Numbered from the stretch's first letter, positions 16,049-24,173 are shown. The stretch is 64,000 nucleotides of DNA from JACPVU01 sp964373255 (GCA_964373255.1 CAYJTG010000007.1:17336-81335); one strand, 5' to 3'. Numbers and translations are program-made. The notes: generated by a model from the sequence alone, not told the origin.

Positions 16049-17505
16049 TATCCCTTCACATTACCGATGGGCGAGAACTTGACGACCTTGCGCGAGATGC
16101 CTGCCTGGTGCATTGCGCCTATAACTTCATCGATATCCTTGTAAGCCGCTCCTGCTTCCTCGGCTAGGCCTGCAAAGCTCACTGTCTTGACATAAATTCC
16201 GCGCTTTTCCATGTCTTTTTGCAGGCGGTCACCGCGAAACAAATATTTTGCCCTTGTTCTTGACATCGTACGTCCAGAACCGTGAGCCGTCGTGCCAAAC
16301 GTGTTCAGCATAGCGCCTTCTGTTCCTGCCAAAAGATAGGATCCTGTTTCCATGGAGCCGCCTATGATTACAGGCTGGCCGAATTCCCTGTATTCTTCCG
16401 GTATCTCCTCGCGCCCGGGCCCAAAGGCGCGTGTTGCGCCCTTCCTGTGCACAAGAACTTCCCTGTGTTTTCCGTCAACAATGTGCTTCTCTATTTTTGC
16501 CGTGTTGTGCGCGACGTCGTAAATTTGGTGCATGTCCATATCCTCAGGGCTTTTTTTGAACACCTTGGAAAAAGCCTCCCTTATCCTATGTAATATTACC
16601 TGGCGATTTGCAAAGCTCATATTTATGCCGCACTTCATCGCCGCAAAATAATCTTGACCCTCCGACGACTTGAACGGCGCGCACGCCAGTTCTTTGTCCA
16701 GAATCTTTATTCCGTATTTCTTCTCCATGACATCGAGGAATATCTGCAGGTAGTCTGTTCCGATCTGATGACCAAAACCGCGCGAGCCGCAGTGAAACAT
16801 GACAACGATCTGGTTCTCAAATAATCCAAGTGCCTTTGCCATCTTTTCATCAAAAATGTGGCCTGGCTTTATTGTCTGTATCTCAAGATAATGGTTGCCT
16901 GATCCAAGCGTGCCTATCTGGCTGATGCCGCGGTCTATTGCTCTTTTGCTCACCTTGGAAGAATCAGCGTCCTCCATGCACCCATTTTCTTCTGTTTTCT
17001 TCAGGTCCTCTTCCCAGCCGTAGCCATTCTGAACGCACCATTTTCCACCGCTCTCTATGGCTTCAACGAATTGCTGTCTGTTCAGCTTCATGAATCCTGC
17101 TGACCCCACGCCAGCAGGCACTCGCTGAAAGAGGAGGTCAACCAATTCTTTCAGGTGCGGCTTGACGTCGTTGTACGTAAGGTTTGTTTTTACGAGCCTC
17201 ATGCCGCAGTTGATGTCGAAACCAATCCCGCCAGGCGATATAATCCCCTTTTCCAGGTCGAAGGCTGCAACCCCGCCTATCGGGAAGCCGTAGCCGCTGT
17301 GTCCGTCAGACATACAGTAAGCATAATTTATGATACCTGGAAGCGTGGCTACATTTGTCACCTGGTCGTATACCTGCATATCCATCTCAGCGACCAGCTT
17401 TTCGGTTGCGATAATTTTTGCAGGCACGCGCATGCCTGGCTTGAATGTCTTTGGTATTATCCACTCGGTATCGCTTACTTTCTGTATGAAGTTCGGGACC
17501 GGCAT
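16048..17505 (-). CDS. rtcB: RNA-splicing ligase RtcB
   Basis: 485 aa from MPVPNFIQKVSD. Recognised motifs are DGHSGYGFPIGGVAAFD, GGIGFDINCGMR (metal-binding Cys) and FHCGSRGFGHQIG; the guanylylated His lies near the C-terminus (TTAHGSGRTMSR). It ligates 2',3'-cyclic phosphate to 5'-OH ends in tRNA splicing. Its cofactor archease is at 12736-13167. No intein is present. Confidence 0.95.
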   Translation of the reverse strand: MPVPNFIQKVSDTEWIIPKTFKPGMRVPAKIIATEKLVAEMDMQVYDQVTNVATLPGIINYAYCMSDGHSGYGFPIGGVAAFDLEKGIISPGGIGFDINCGMRLVKTNLTYNDVKPHLKELVDLLFQRVPAGVGSAGFMKLNRQQFVEAIESGGKWCVQNGYGWEEDLKKTEENGCMEDADSSKVSKRAIDRGISQIGTLGSGNHYLEIQTIKPGHIFDEKMAKALGLFENQIVVMFHCGSRGFGHQIGTDYLQIFLDVMEKKYGIKILDKELACAPFKSSEGQDYFAAMKCGINMSFANRQVILHRIREAFSKVFKKSPEDMDMHQIYDVAHNTAKIEKHIVDGKHREVLVHRKGATRAFGPGREEIPEEYREFGQPVIIGGSMETGSYLLAGTEGAMLNTFGTTAHGSGRTMSRTRAKYLFRGDRLQKDMEKRGIYVKTVSFAGLAEEAGAAYKDIDEVIGAMHQAGISRKVVKFSPIGNVKG

Positions 17506-17518
17506 AATTATCAGCACA

Positions 17519-17905
17519 TTAAATAAGAACACATTCTTTAAATCCTTTGAAGTGCGAATCGCCTGTGATGATTTTTGCATTTATTTTTCTTGCTAAGAGC
17601 AGAACAAAGCTGTCGCCCAGCCCAAAATCCTTTATCCTTTTTCTAATGTCGGCATGCAGCAAGCCGGCTTCAATAAAATCTTCCTTTTGTAGCACGTCGA
17701 TATTTGACATCTCGAAAATCTTCTCTTGTGCTTTAGTGTAATCCATTCCTTGGCGCTTTATTGCGCTAACTACTTCGGAAATAACAATAAGAGACGTAAA
17801 ACAATTATTGTCTTCATCTTCAAGCATTTTTTTTACAAGTTCTCCTCTTTCGCTTCCTTTTAGGTACTCGACCCACGCCCACGAATCGACAACAAATTTA
17901 GTCAT
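17519..17905 (-). CDS. vapC: VapC-type PIN-domain toxin
   Basis: 128 aa. PIN acids: FVVDSWAWVEYL (first D), VISEV (E), GLGDSFVLLLAR (D) and TGDSHFKG (D). A ribonuclease toxin by family. It overlaps the upstream AbrB-type antitoxin by 8 bp. Confidence 0.88.
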   Translation of the reverse strand: MTKFVVDSWAWVEYLKGSERGELVKKMLEDEDNNCFTSLIVISEVVSAIKRQGMDYTKAQEKIFEMSNIDVLQKEDFIEAGLLHADIRKRIKDFGLGDSFVLLLARKINAKIITGDSHFKGFKECVLI

Positions 17906-18095
17906 GTGTATTCAGCTCATCTTTTTTCGTAAACGAGCCCATTCCTTTCAGTATGCCAAATCCAGAAATACGGGCTTTTCTAACTTCTATTTCCACGGTC
18001 TGGTTCTCTGTTATGCCTTCGGCTTCCGCCAAGTCCTTTGGTATTCTTACCATTATAGAGCCGCCTATCTTCTTTGTTTTCGATAACATCCTCAT
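17898..18095 (-). CDS. vapB: VapB-type AbrB antitoxin
   Basis: 65 aa: KIGGSIMVRIPKDLAEAEGI is the AbrB fold. Upstream (18096-18150) is extremely AT-rich with repeated TATAATAAAAT units, likely an autorepression operator. It forms an operon with vapC at 17519. Confidence 0.82.
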   Translation of the reverse strand: MRMLSKTKKIGGSIMVRIPKDLAEAEGITENQTVEIEVRKARISGFGILKGMGSFTKKDELNTHD

Positions 18096-18322
18096 TATAT
18101 CACCTATTATATTTTATTATACTTTATATATAATTTTATTATATTTAAAACTATGCCTCGACAGAAATAGATCACTCTCCACGCACACCCTTTATCATTG
18201 GATCAGCCGATGGACGTGCAAAGCACGTCATACACTTTCGACTCTTACTTCTTTCCAAACATGATGGGCACGCATGAAACCTTTTTAGAAAAAAGGTTTA
18301 TCAAAAATTAGTGAGAAAGGAT

Positions 18323-18943
18323 TTAAAGTTGCTTTTTTGCTGCGTTATACGCGTACAAAATTCGCTGAAAAGCGGATATATTTGACAGCACGGCCATTAA
18401 AACGACAAGATAAGTTACGTACATTCCGTCTATCAGAACCGCTAATAGAAAAACAAGAAACAAAAGTATCATCCTGTCCGAATGCTCGAGAATTCCACCC
18501 CTGATTCCACAAACATTCTCTTTTGATATGTTCTTTTCTGCTGACGCTGATTTTGCGTACGTAGACATCATGGAGCCGAACAGCAATAGAAGAAGCCAGA
18601 TATATATAGGAAAATAAAAATTCGGCAGGTTTAGAAACAGAATAGCAGCAATCATAATGAATTCTATATACCTGTCGACAATAGTATCTAGAAATGCGCC
18701 AAGTCTGGTCACGCGGCCCGAAACACGGGCAACCGACCCGTCTATGATATCGATGAATGCCGTTATTGCAAAAAGCACAACAGCCGCATAAATATTTCCG
18801 TAGTACGCTGAAGTAAATCCAAAGAGCGCGGGGATGAATGTTACTATGGTCCACTGGTTTGGCGATAGCGGTACTCTGCTAAAGATCATTCCGACCCTTA
18901 TGGACAGTGAATCAAATTTTTTTCTGCGTTTGTATATTGTCAT
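18323..18943 (-). CDS. CDP-alcohol phosphatidyltransferase (archaetidylinositol phosphate synthase)
   Basis: 206 aa, about six membrane segments. The family signature D-x2-D-G-x2-A-R-x8-G-x3-D-x3-D is intact (DIIDGSVARVSG followed by RLGAFLDTIVD). It lies 5 bp downstream of inositol-phosphate synthase, so the likely acceptor is inositol-1-phosphate and the product archaetidylinositol phosphate in the membrane. Confidence 0.88.
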   Translation of the reverse strand: MTIYKRRKKFDSLSIRVGMIFSRVPLSPNQWTIVTFIPALFGFTSAYYGNIYAAVVLFAITAFIDIIDGSVARVSGRVTRLGAFLDTIVDRYIEFIMIAAILFLNLPNFYFPIYIWLLLLLFGSMMSTYAKSASAEKNISKENVCGIRGGILEHSDRMILLFLVFLLAVLIDGMYVTYLVVLMAVLSNISAFQRILYAYNAAKKQL

Positions 18944-18948
18944 GAAAT

Positions 18949-20037
18949 CTACCTTTCCCTTTCTCCATTTATAAACTCTTCAACCATCTGCCTCGCCACG
19001 CTGTCAGGAAACTGCTGCGGCGGGTGCTTGCAGAAATAGGCTGACGGCGAGATCAGTGTACCAGATATTCCGCGGTCCATTGCTAATTTTGTGCACCTTA
19101 TCATGTCAATAACAACCCCTGAGGAATTTGCCTTGTCTTCTACATCCAAACGGACCTCAATATTAAATGGAATATCTCCAAACAATCTTCCCTCCAGACG
19201 GATGAATCCAAGCTTCCTGCTTTTCAGCCACGGCACATAGTCGCTCGGCCCTATATGTATGTGGTCATCCGGCAGTCTTTTGTAAAACTGGCTCTGCACA
19301 GCCTCGGTTTTTGATATCTTTTTGCTCTTCAACCTTGTTCTTTCAAGCATGTTGTAGAAATCCGTGTTACCGCCTACATTCAATTGATACGTGTTGTCGA
19401 CGGCAGCGCCGCGCTCTTCGCACAATCTTGACAAGACGCGATGAATGATCGTAGACCCGACCTGAGCCTTTGAGTCGTCACCAAGTACAGGCAGTCCGGA
19501 TTTCTCAAATTTCTGCGCCCATTCATGATCGCTTGCAATGAACTCAGGTATTGCATTGACAAAACCGCACCCCGCCTTTATAGCCTCCTGTGCATAGAAT
19601 CTTGTCGCCTCTGCGCTGCCAACAGGAAGGAAATTAAGCACGACGTCGACGTCATTTTCTTCCAGTGCCTTTGACACATTCACAGGTGCGTGCCTGTGGT
19701 CTATCGGCACAACAGCAGACATATATTCGCCGATGCCATCGAGCACAGCGCCTTTTTCAACGACAACACCCATTTCAGGGACGTCGCATATCCTGACGGT
19801 GTTGTTTGGTTCCTCAAAGATGGCCTGGCTAATGTCTTTGCCAACCTTTCCGGCGTGCACGTCAAAGGCAGCGACAGGCCTTATGTGACGAATGAGGTAT
19901 CCGCCAACGCTGTTGTGCATGATTCCTGGAACATTTTTATTGTCATCGACATTCTTGTAATAAAATAATCCCTGAATAAGGTTGCTCGTGCAGTTGCCGA
20001 CGCCTACTATTGCGATCCTGATGTCTTTCTCTGTCAT
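18949..20037 (-). CDS. ino1: Myo-inositol-1-phosphate synthase
   Basis: 362 aa. NAD-binding start IRIAIVGVGNCTSNLIQGL and core motifs DVVLNFLPVGSAEATRFYAQ, DDSKAQVGSTI and LNVGGNTDFYNM match archaeal Ino1. It turns glucose-6-phosphate into inositol-1-phosphate for the adjacent phospholipid enzyme. A perfect palindrome at 20046-20068 sits between its TATA box and start, suggesting repression. Confidence 0.93.
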   Translation of the reverse strand: MTEKDIRIAIVGVGNCTSNLIQGLFYYKNVDDNKNVPGIMHNSVGGYLIRHIRPVAAFDVHAGKVGKDISQAIFEEPNNTVRICDVPEMGVVVEKGAVLDGIGEYMSAVVPIDHRHAPVNVSKALEENDVDVVLNFLPVGSAEATRFYAQEAIKAGCGFVNAIPEFIASDHEWAQKFEKSGLPVLGDDSKAQVGSTIIHRVLSRLCEERGAAVDNTYQLNVGGNTDFYNMLERTRLKSKKISKTEAVQSQFYKRLPDDHIHIGPSDYVPWLKSRKLGFIRLEGRLFGDIPFNIEVRLDVEDKANSSGVVIDMIRCTKLAMDRGISGTLISPSAYFCKHPPQQFPDSVARQMVEEFINGERER

Positions 20038-20045
20038 ATTACTCC

Positions 20046-20068
20046 ACTATTTTATAGCATAAAATAGT
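20046..20068. promoter_or_regulatory. Palindromic operator candidate upstream of ino1
   Basis: Perfect 10-bp arms ACTATTTTAT / ATAAAATAGT separated by AGC. On the minus strand a TATA-like TATATATA (20068-20075) is directly upstream, so a protein bound here would block ino1 transcription. The divergent PadR-type gene at 20128 is the obvious candidate regulator. Confidence 0.6.
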
Positions 20069-20127
20069 ATATATAGTTTATGGCATGAAGTAGATAGCTT
20101 AAAATTTAATGAGATTCATTTATAGAT

Positions 20128-20445
20128 ATGGCATCACCATCCGAACGCTTCAGGAAAAGTATTACCAACGATAACCTGTGGATTTACATACTGACCCTTT
20201 TGAAAAACAAAAGTCTGTATGCATACGAGATAAACGATAAAATAAAAAAGGAATTCGATTTCTCACCAGGCAACGTCACCGCCTATATTGTCATCAAGAG
20301 ATTGGAAATCGATGGATACATCAAGAAGGCCGGAACAAAAAAATCAGGCGGACCTGAAAGAAGATATTATGTAATGACAAAAAAAGGAAAAAATGAACTG
20401 GAAAAGGCGAAGAAGTTCTACAATAATATGAAGAAATTTTTCTGA
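20128..20445 (+). CDS. PadR-family transcriptional regulator
   Basis: 105 aa. The winged helix is clear: ITNDNLWIYILTLLKNKSLYAYEINDKI, then VTAYIVIKRLEIDGYIKK and GGPERRYYVMTKKG. The C-terminal dimer helix is short. It is divergent from ino1 with a palindrome between them; control of the ino1 operon is inferred. Confidence 0.85.
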   Translation: MASPSERFRKSITNDNLWIYILTLLKNKSLYAYEINDKIKKEFDFSPGNVTAYIVIKRLEIDGYIKKAGTKKSGGPERRYYVMTKKGKNELEKAKKFYNNMKKFF

Positions 20446-20452
20446 TAAAAAT

Positions 20453-20800
20453 GAAATCCCATTTATAACCTCTGACTAAAGTCAGAGGTTTCCTTGAGGA
20501 TTTCTTTTCGAATCTTCCCTTTCATCCTGCAACTAAAGTCGTAGGTTTTCTGATGAATTCAAAAATAAAATGCCCTTTATAACCTGTGACTAACTTGAGG
20601 AAAGCAAAGCTTTCCTAAGTCACCAAAAGACTTTTCTGAAGTCTTTTGTACGAAGTCACAGGTTTCTTTGAGCATTTCTTTTCGAATCTTCCCTTTCATC
20701 CTGCAACTAATTCGAGGAAAGCAAAGCTTTCCTGAATTTCTCAAAGGATTTCATAGAAATCCTTTGCAGAAAAGTTGCAGGTTTTCAGAAGAATTCAAAA
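20453..20800. repeat. Tandem family G palindromes (gene-free 390-bp gap)
   Basis: This gene-free stretch holds two copies of one compound unit. Each has an outer stem (AAATCCC/GGATTT in the first, AAATGCCC/GAGCATTT in the second: a compensatory change), an inner hairpin (CCTCTGACT or CCTGTGACT), the spacer TTTTCGAATCTTCCCTTTCA and a second stem built on CTGCAACT. The second copy of each stem contains extra hairpins (GGAAAGCAAAGCTTTCC; CAAAAGACTT). A related piece is at 23612-23765. No ORF is supported. Confidence 0.75.
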
Positions 20801-20836
20801 ATAAACATTTCATATCATAAACAGCAGATTTTTGTC

Positions 20837-21517
20837 TCACATTATTCTTTCTGCTTCTGAAAGTTCTTCCAATACTTTGTTTACATTAAAATATGCTTGG
20901 TTACCTTCAGGCCTGAACCCGAGACCGGCCACGCCCGGATCCGAGCCCCGAGGCCCGCAACCGAGGACGACGCCGAAGCGCCTGTCGTCGACACCCCAAT
21001 CGCCGCCACGGGCCGCGAACCTTATATCGTCTTCTTTTGCCAAACCATCAACATACAATTTTGCGTTGTTGTATTTTACCTGCGACTCGCCTATTTTGAT
21101 TTTGCTCACATCGTGATCATAAACCTCGATATTGCCTCCTTTCAGTTTATCCTGAAGAATTTTGCAGCCAAACCCATAGGGCTCGATCAGGATCTTATTC
21201 CCCATCGCCATCAGGTTTACGAATTGCACGGGATATTCAAGCATCAGTCCTCGTGCCTGCTCTGTTTCTTTTCGTATATCTGGATTTTCTATTTTTTCTA
21301 TTTCTTCATCTGTCAGCGTAGCAATCATAGACCAGTAAGAATTAGGAATAGGTATTTCCCCCTCTTTGTGCAGCCACTCATATGTCTGCGGGGCTGTCAC
21401 ACCGACGGGAGATTTATGATCAGCGACATAAAATCCGAAATGTGTCCTGTAGAATCCTTTCAGGGGAGGAATCTCTATCTCTTCTACGCTTTTTGGTTGA
21501 TAAGTTATTTCTGTCAT
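20837..21517 (-). CDS. Putative DGR target protein with C-type-lectin/FGE-like variable end
   Basis: 226 aa. Residues 1-165 are not recognised. Residues 169-202 read ARGGDW...FGVVLGCG...LGFR, matching the end of the formylglycine-enzyme-like C-type-lectin fold used by diversity-generating retroelement target proteins (RGGxW ... GV(F)xL ... GFR). The DNA of this block is about 75% G+C with about 6% A on the coding strand, while the rest of the gene is AT-rich. No reverse transcriptase is in the window. An ordinary FGE-like domain is the alternative. Confidence 0.55.
   Translation of the reverse strand: MTEITYQPKSVEEIEIPPLKGFYRTHFGFYVADHKSPVGVTAPQTYEWLHKEGEIPIPNSYWSMIATLTDEEIEKIENPDIRKETEQARGLMLEYPVQFVNLMAMGNKILIEPYGFGCKILQDKLKGGNIEVYDHDVSKIKIGESQVKYNNAKLYVDGLAKEDDIRFAARGGDWGVDDRRFGVVLGCGPRGSDPGVAGLGFRPEGNQAYFNVNKVLEELSEAERIM
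20909..21016 (-). other. Candidate DGR variable region
   Basis: 108 bp encoding residues 168-203 of the 20837 gene. By hand count the coding strand has 6 A, 21 T and 81 G+C. Most codons end in C or T (GGC, GTC, GAC, CGC, TTC, GGT, CTC), as expected if AAC/AAT codons of a template repeat had been mutated at their adenines. It lies at the extreme 3' part of the gene, where variable regions occur. No template repeat was found in the window. Confidence 0.45.
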
Positions 21518-21571
21518 AATTATTCAGCACTACTATCATAGAAGCATTTTTAAAGCTTTTATAGTTTTGAC

Positions 21572-22045
21572 TTACCTCTTCATCAGCTGTGACGTCTTTT
21601 TTGGCCTAAACTTTTTGATAATGTCTAAAGTGCGCCCTTTCTTTTTTGGCTTTTCAGAGAATTCTATTTCGACAATATTTCCGTCTTCTATCTCAAACTT
21701 GTCTTTGATCCGGTCCTTTGAGATAATCTCTACGACGTCATCGGAATAGATGCCCTGCGCCTCCTGCATAGCCCAGCATTCATACCTTTTGGACTGGCTT
21801 CCCTTCCTTATTACGATATTGACAGGCGTAAGGTAGGCATTTACCATCCTGCTGCCGTCAAGAAGCAGGTGCTCTATGCTCTTTGTTTCAAACAGCCTGA
21901 TGTTGATCGGCCTTTCCAATTTGACATCCATCGTCCCTTTGTAGGGCTCGAAGCCAAGGAGGCTGACGACCCTGTAGTAATAAAGATCAACAAGCGACGC
22001 CCCGCGCAGCACGCCAGAAAAAACAACGCCCTTTATGCGTATCAT
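21572..22045 (-). CDS. ribK: CTP-dependent riboflavin kinase
   Basis: 157 aa. GVVFSGVLRGASLVDL, YKGTMDVKLERPINIRL and the C-terminal VEIISKDRIKDKFEIEDGN match the archaeal RibK (DUF120) barrel, which makes FMN with CTP. No N-terminal HTH domain is present. A B-family mobile element lies between it and L31e. Confidence 0.85.
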   Translation of the reverse strand: MIRIKGVVFSGVLRGASLVDLYYYRVVSLLGFEPYKGTMDVKLERPINIRLFETKSIEHLLLDGSRMVNAYLTPVNIVIRKGSQSKRYECWAMQEAQGIYSDDVVEIISKDRIKDKFEIEDGNIVEIEFSEKPKKKGRTLDIIKKFRPKKTSQLMKR

Positions 22046-22100
22046 ATTATTTTCCCAAATATAGATTTGATTTCAAAGTATTAAAAGAATCAGGCTGTTT

Positions 22101-22231
22101 GATTGAATTCCATATTCGTATGATGATGGTCGACGTAGACATATACGTCTGTTGACGTATATGTCAGCTAGAGGCATTGTCGACAGACAATGCCTCTCAC
22201 GTCGACCATCATACTTTAATGGAATTCAATC
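22101..22231. mobile_element. MITE-like element family B, copy 2, with 9-bp target duplication
   Basis: 131 bp, GATTGAATTCC...GGAATTCAATC, flanked by perfect AGGCTGTTT repeats (22092-22100, 22232-22240). It differs from copy 1 in hairpin 2: arm GAGGCATTGTC paired with GACAATGCCTC instead of GAGGCATCGTC/GACGATGCCTC, a base-pair-preserving change. The insertion is exactly at the L31e stop codon and recreates a TGA. Confidence 0.92.
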
Positions 22232-22676
22232 AGGCTGTTTCTGGTTTTTGAATTTCTGTCTTGACGGGCTTCTCCATATGCTTGCTTTCATCTTTCCCTG
22301 TGCCATCTATTGCTTTTTCCTCTTTTTCTTTCTGCATGGCCTTAGGGCCAAGCCTCTCCATAAGCTTTTCCTTTGCGCCTTTTTTCTCCGTTTTTGGCGC
22401 GGCCTTGAATTCCTTGTAGTCGAATCCAACGAGCTCGGCCTTCACAACATCATTGATCATTATAGCCTTCACGCGGATGCGCCTCAGGGGTTTTCTCATG
22501 CCCCGAGCCCAGACGGCCTTATTGATTTCGTCTCCAAGCTTTACGTCACTAGCCTTTGTGTGCTTTTTCAAGTAATCGCGAACAAGCCTGATAGTATAGG
22601 GGCTTCTCTTTCTTTCAGATTTCTTGTAAGACTCCCTGAGTGGGATCGTGAATATTCTTTCTTTCTCGTCGGCCAT
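22230..22676 (-). CDS. rpl31e: Ribosomal protein L31e with C-terminal extension
   Basis: 148 aa from MADEKERIFTIPL. The L31e core (residues 4-85) includes RKRSPYTIRLVRDYLKKHT and GDEINKAVWARGMRKPLRRIRVKA. A Lys/Glu-rich tail of about 60 residues follows, longer than usual. The start at 22676 is preferred because sequence before it does not match the family. The TGA stop straddles the junction with element B2. Operon with L39e and PDCD5. Confidence 0.9.
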   Translation of the reverse strand: MADEKERIFTIPLRESYKKSERKRSPYTIRLVRDYLKKHTKASDVKLGDEINKAVWARGMRKPLRRIRVKAIMINDVVKAELVGFDYKEFKAAPKTEKKGAKEKLMERLGPKAMQKEKEEKAIDGTGKDESKHMEKPVKTEIQKPETA

Positions 22677-22831
22677 AGTTATTAACTCCAAATCATCAAA
22701 TCCGTTGTATGTATCCGGCACCACGAAAAGGGTTGCAGAAAGCTCTGAGCATAATGACATCAGTTTTTTCATAGTTCCCGCTGAATGTCATACATTACGA
22801 AGCAAGTTCTTGTTTAGCTATAATACATTCT

Positions 22832-22996
22832 TCACACCTTGTGCCTTCCGCGCCTCCACTGCTTGTTTGTCGATCTTATCCTCCTCGACCGCGCTCGCTT
22901 CAGAGAGTATTTCTTTATGTCCGCCCACCTAGGCGCACTCTGTTTTCGCGCTGCTATGAGCTTGATTTTCTTTCCAAGCGGCTTTCTTGATGACAT
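22832..22996 (-). CDS. rpl39e: Ribosomal protein L39e
   Basis: 54 aa, MSSRKPLGKKIKLIAARKQS at the start and RSTNKQWRRGRHKV at the end, the signature of this tiny Arg/Lys-rich protein lining the exit tunnel. It starts 3 bp after the PDCD5 stop and precedes L31e, the standard archaeal order. Confidence 0.93.
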   Translation of the reverse strand: MSSRKPLGKKIKLIAARKQSAPRWADIKKYSLKRARSRRIRSTNKQWRRGRHKV

Positions 22997-22998
22997 AT

Positions 22999-23325
22999 TT
23001 ACTTTCTCTTTATCGTTGTCTCTTTTCTCTCTGTGAGCTTTCTTAAAATTATCACAAGCTGTTCGTCGGTTATTTTTGTCTTTAGCTGGCCTGACTGAAA
23101 GAGCTGGACAAGGTATATCTCGAGCTGCATCGCTACGTCGGGCTTAACGTATTTAAGATTTGACAGCCTCTCCCTCGCCTTAGGCTCAAGTATTTGCGAC
23201 GTTATAACCTTTAACGCCGCCTGCATCTGCTGTTGCTGCATCTGCTCTTGAATCTGTCCGTGCATCTGCTCCTGCATCCTCTGCTGCAATATCCTTTGCT
23301 TTATCGCCTCTTCTTCATTGACCAT
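22999..23325 (-). CDS. PDCD5-family DNA-binding protein
   Basis: 108 aa from MVNEEEA. Gln-rich helix (RMQEQMHGQIQEQMQQQQMQ) followed by the PDCD5 core ITSQILEPKARERLSNLKYVKPDVAMQLEIYLVQLFQSGQ. The archaeal members bind DNA weakly; the exact role is unclear. Conserved neighbour of S19e and L39e. Confidence 0.9.
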   Translation of the reverse strand: MVNEEEAIKQRILQQRMQEQMHGQIQEQMQQQQMQAALKVITSQILEPKARERLSNLKYVKPDVAMQLEIYLVQLFQSGQLKTKITDEQLVIILRKLTERKETTIKRK

Positions 23326-23339
23326 AACCAATCTCCTTT

Positions 23340-23423
23340 TCTTAAGACTGATAGACGCATCGAAGATGCGTCAGTTCGTTTAAGGTCTTGGTAACCCCAA
23401 AAGAATATGGGATCTTCAAGACC
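23340..23423. repeat. Module D hairpin and family F palindrome
   Basis: Two repeats side by side. Module D (about 23345-23382) contains GACGCATC/GATGCGTC flanked by ACTGATA and AGTTCGTTT; the same module is nested in elements B3 and C3. Family F (23384-23423) has outer arms GGTCTTG/CAAGACC around ACCCCAAAAGAATATGGGAT; related copies are at 42523, 57764 and in two tRNA introns. Confidence 0.7.
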
Positions 23424-23766
23424 TTATATTCAAATATATTATTGAATCTCAGATAATATTTTTTTCCTAGTAATTTCTTTAGATCAACCTTTTCTTTTTG
23501 AAAGAAAAGGTTGGCTCAGGAGCTACCCATGAAAATCACTCTGTGTTGCCACAGTCTTACTGGGACAGTCTCTTCATCGCCATGTTAATTATGCAATAAA
23601 AAGGCTTAAAAATGAGATGCCATGTGTAACTATGAGCTAAAGCCCATAGTATCTGTGAGCATCTCAACCAAAAAGTATGACCTGAATGACATAGTATCAT
23701 ACTTTTTGAAATGAAGAAACGTGCGAACGATGAAGATTCGAAAAGAAATCCATAATAAAGGACATT
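23424..23766. other. Gene-free gap between PDCD5 and S19e
   Basis: No ORF is supported. It holds a hairpin CCTTTTCTTTTTGAAAGAAAAGG (arms at about 23489-23511), a structured stretch 23513-23583 whose minus strand has box C-like GATGAAGA and box D CTGA enclosed by GGC/GCC (possible C/D guide RNA, weak), and family G-like stems at 23612-23765 (GAGATGCC/GAGCATCTC with inner CTATGAGC). Confidence 0.4.
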
Positions 23767-24171
23767 TTATTTCATCTTCTTTGCGATGCTATTTAAAAAT
23801 TTAATGCCTTCCGGGGTGATCGTCCTGCCCCTCTTTTCCTTCTTGACAAGTCCGGCCTTTTCCAGGTCCTGAAGAATGACGCGTATAATCTTGCCGGAGC
23901 CTTTGCCAAAATGCGCGGGTTTGTGTCCCCTGCGATGTAAGCCACCATAATAGCTTCTGAGCCTCTGCGTCCCTACATTGCCGTCAACGTAAAGCCGTTT
24001 GAGAATGCTGGCCGACCGGGTGTACCACCAACCGTCCTGATCAGGCACACGTTCGCGCGATACGCCTGTCTTTACAAATCGTGCCCACTCAGGCATAGAT
24101 ATTCTTGACCTTAATTCGTCAGAAGCCCTTTTCACAAGGTCATCCTGGCTTACGTCCATTATCGACGGCAT
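23767..24171 (-). CDS. rps19e: Ribosomal protein S19e
   Basis: 134 aa. PEWARFVKTGVSRERVPDQD, WWYTRSASILKRLYVDGNVG and RLRSYYGG are the S19e signature, with a winged-helix end. Small-subunit head protein needed for late 30S assembly. Two bp upstream ends Rpp21, in the same operon. Confidence 0.95.
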   Translation of the reverse strand: MPSIMDVSQDDLVKRASDELRSRISMPEWARFVKTGVSRERVPDQDGWWYTRSASILKRLYVDGNVGTQRLRSYYGGLHRRGHKPAHFGKGSGKIIRVILQDLEKAGLVKKEKRGRTITPEGIKFLNSIAKKMK

Positions 24172-24173
24172 AA

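Noticed and set aside
18100..18322. Structured RNA between VapB and the CDP-alcohol transferase
   Set aside because: Only a single hairpin (GACGTGC/GCACGTC) and AT-rich promoter DNA are visible; no match to RNase P or SRP RNA elements.
20453..20836. A DGR template repeat or reverse transcriptase near the candidate variable region
   Set aside because: No sequence resembling 20909-21016 was seen here, and no protein in the window shows a reverse-transcriptase YxDD motif context.
20897..21541. Rightward 214-codon frame opposite the DGR-like gene
   Set aside because: Antisense shadow created by the GC-rich block; no start signal or family motif.
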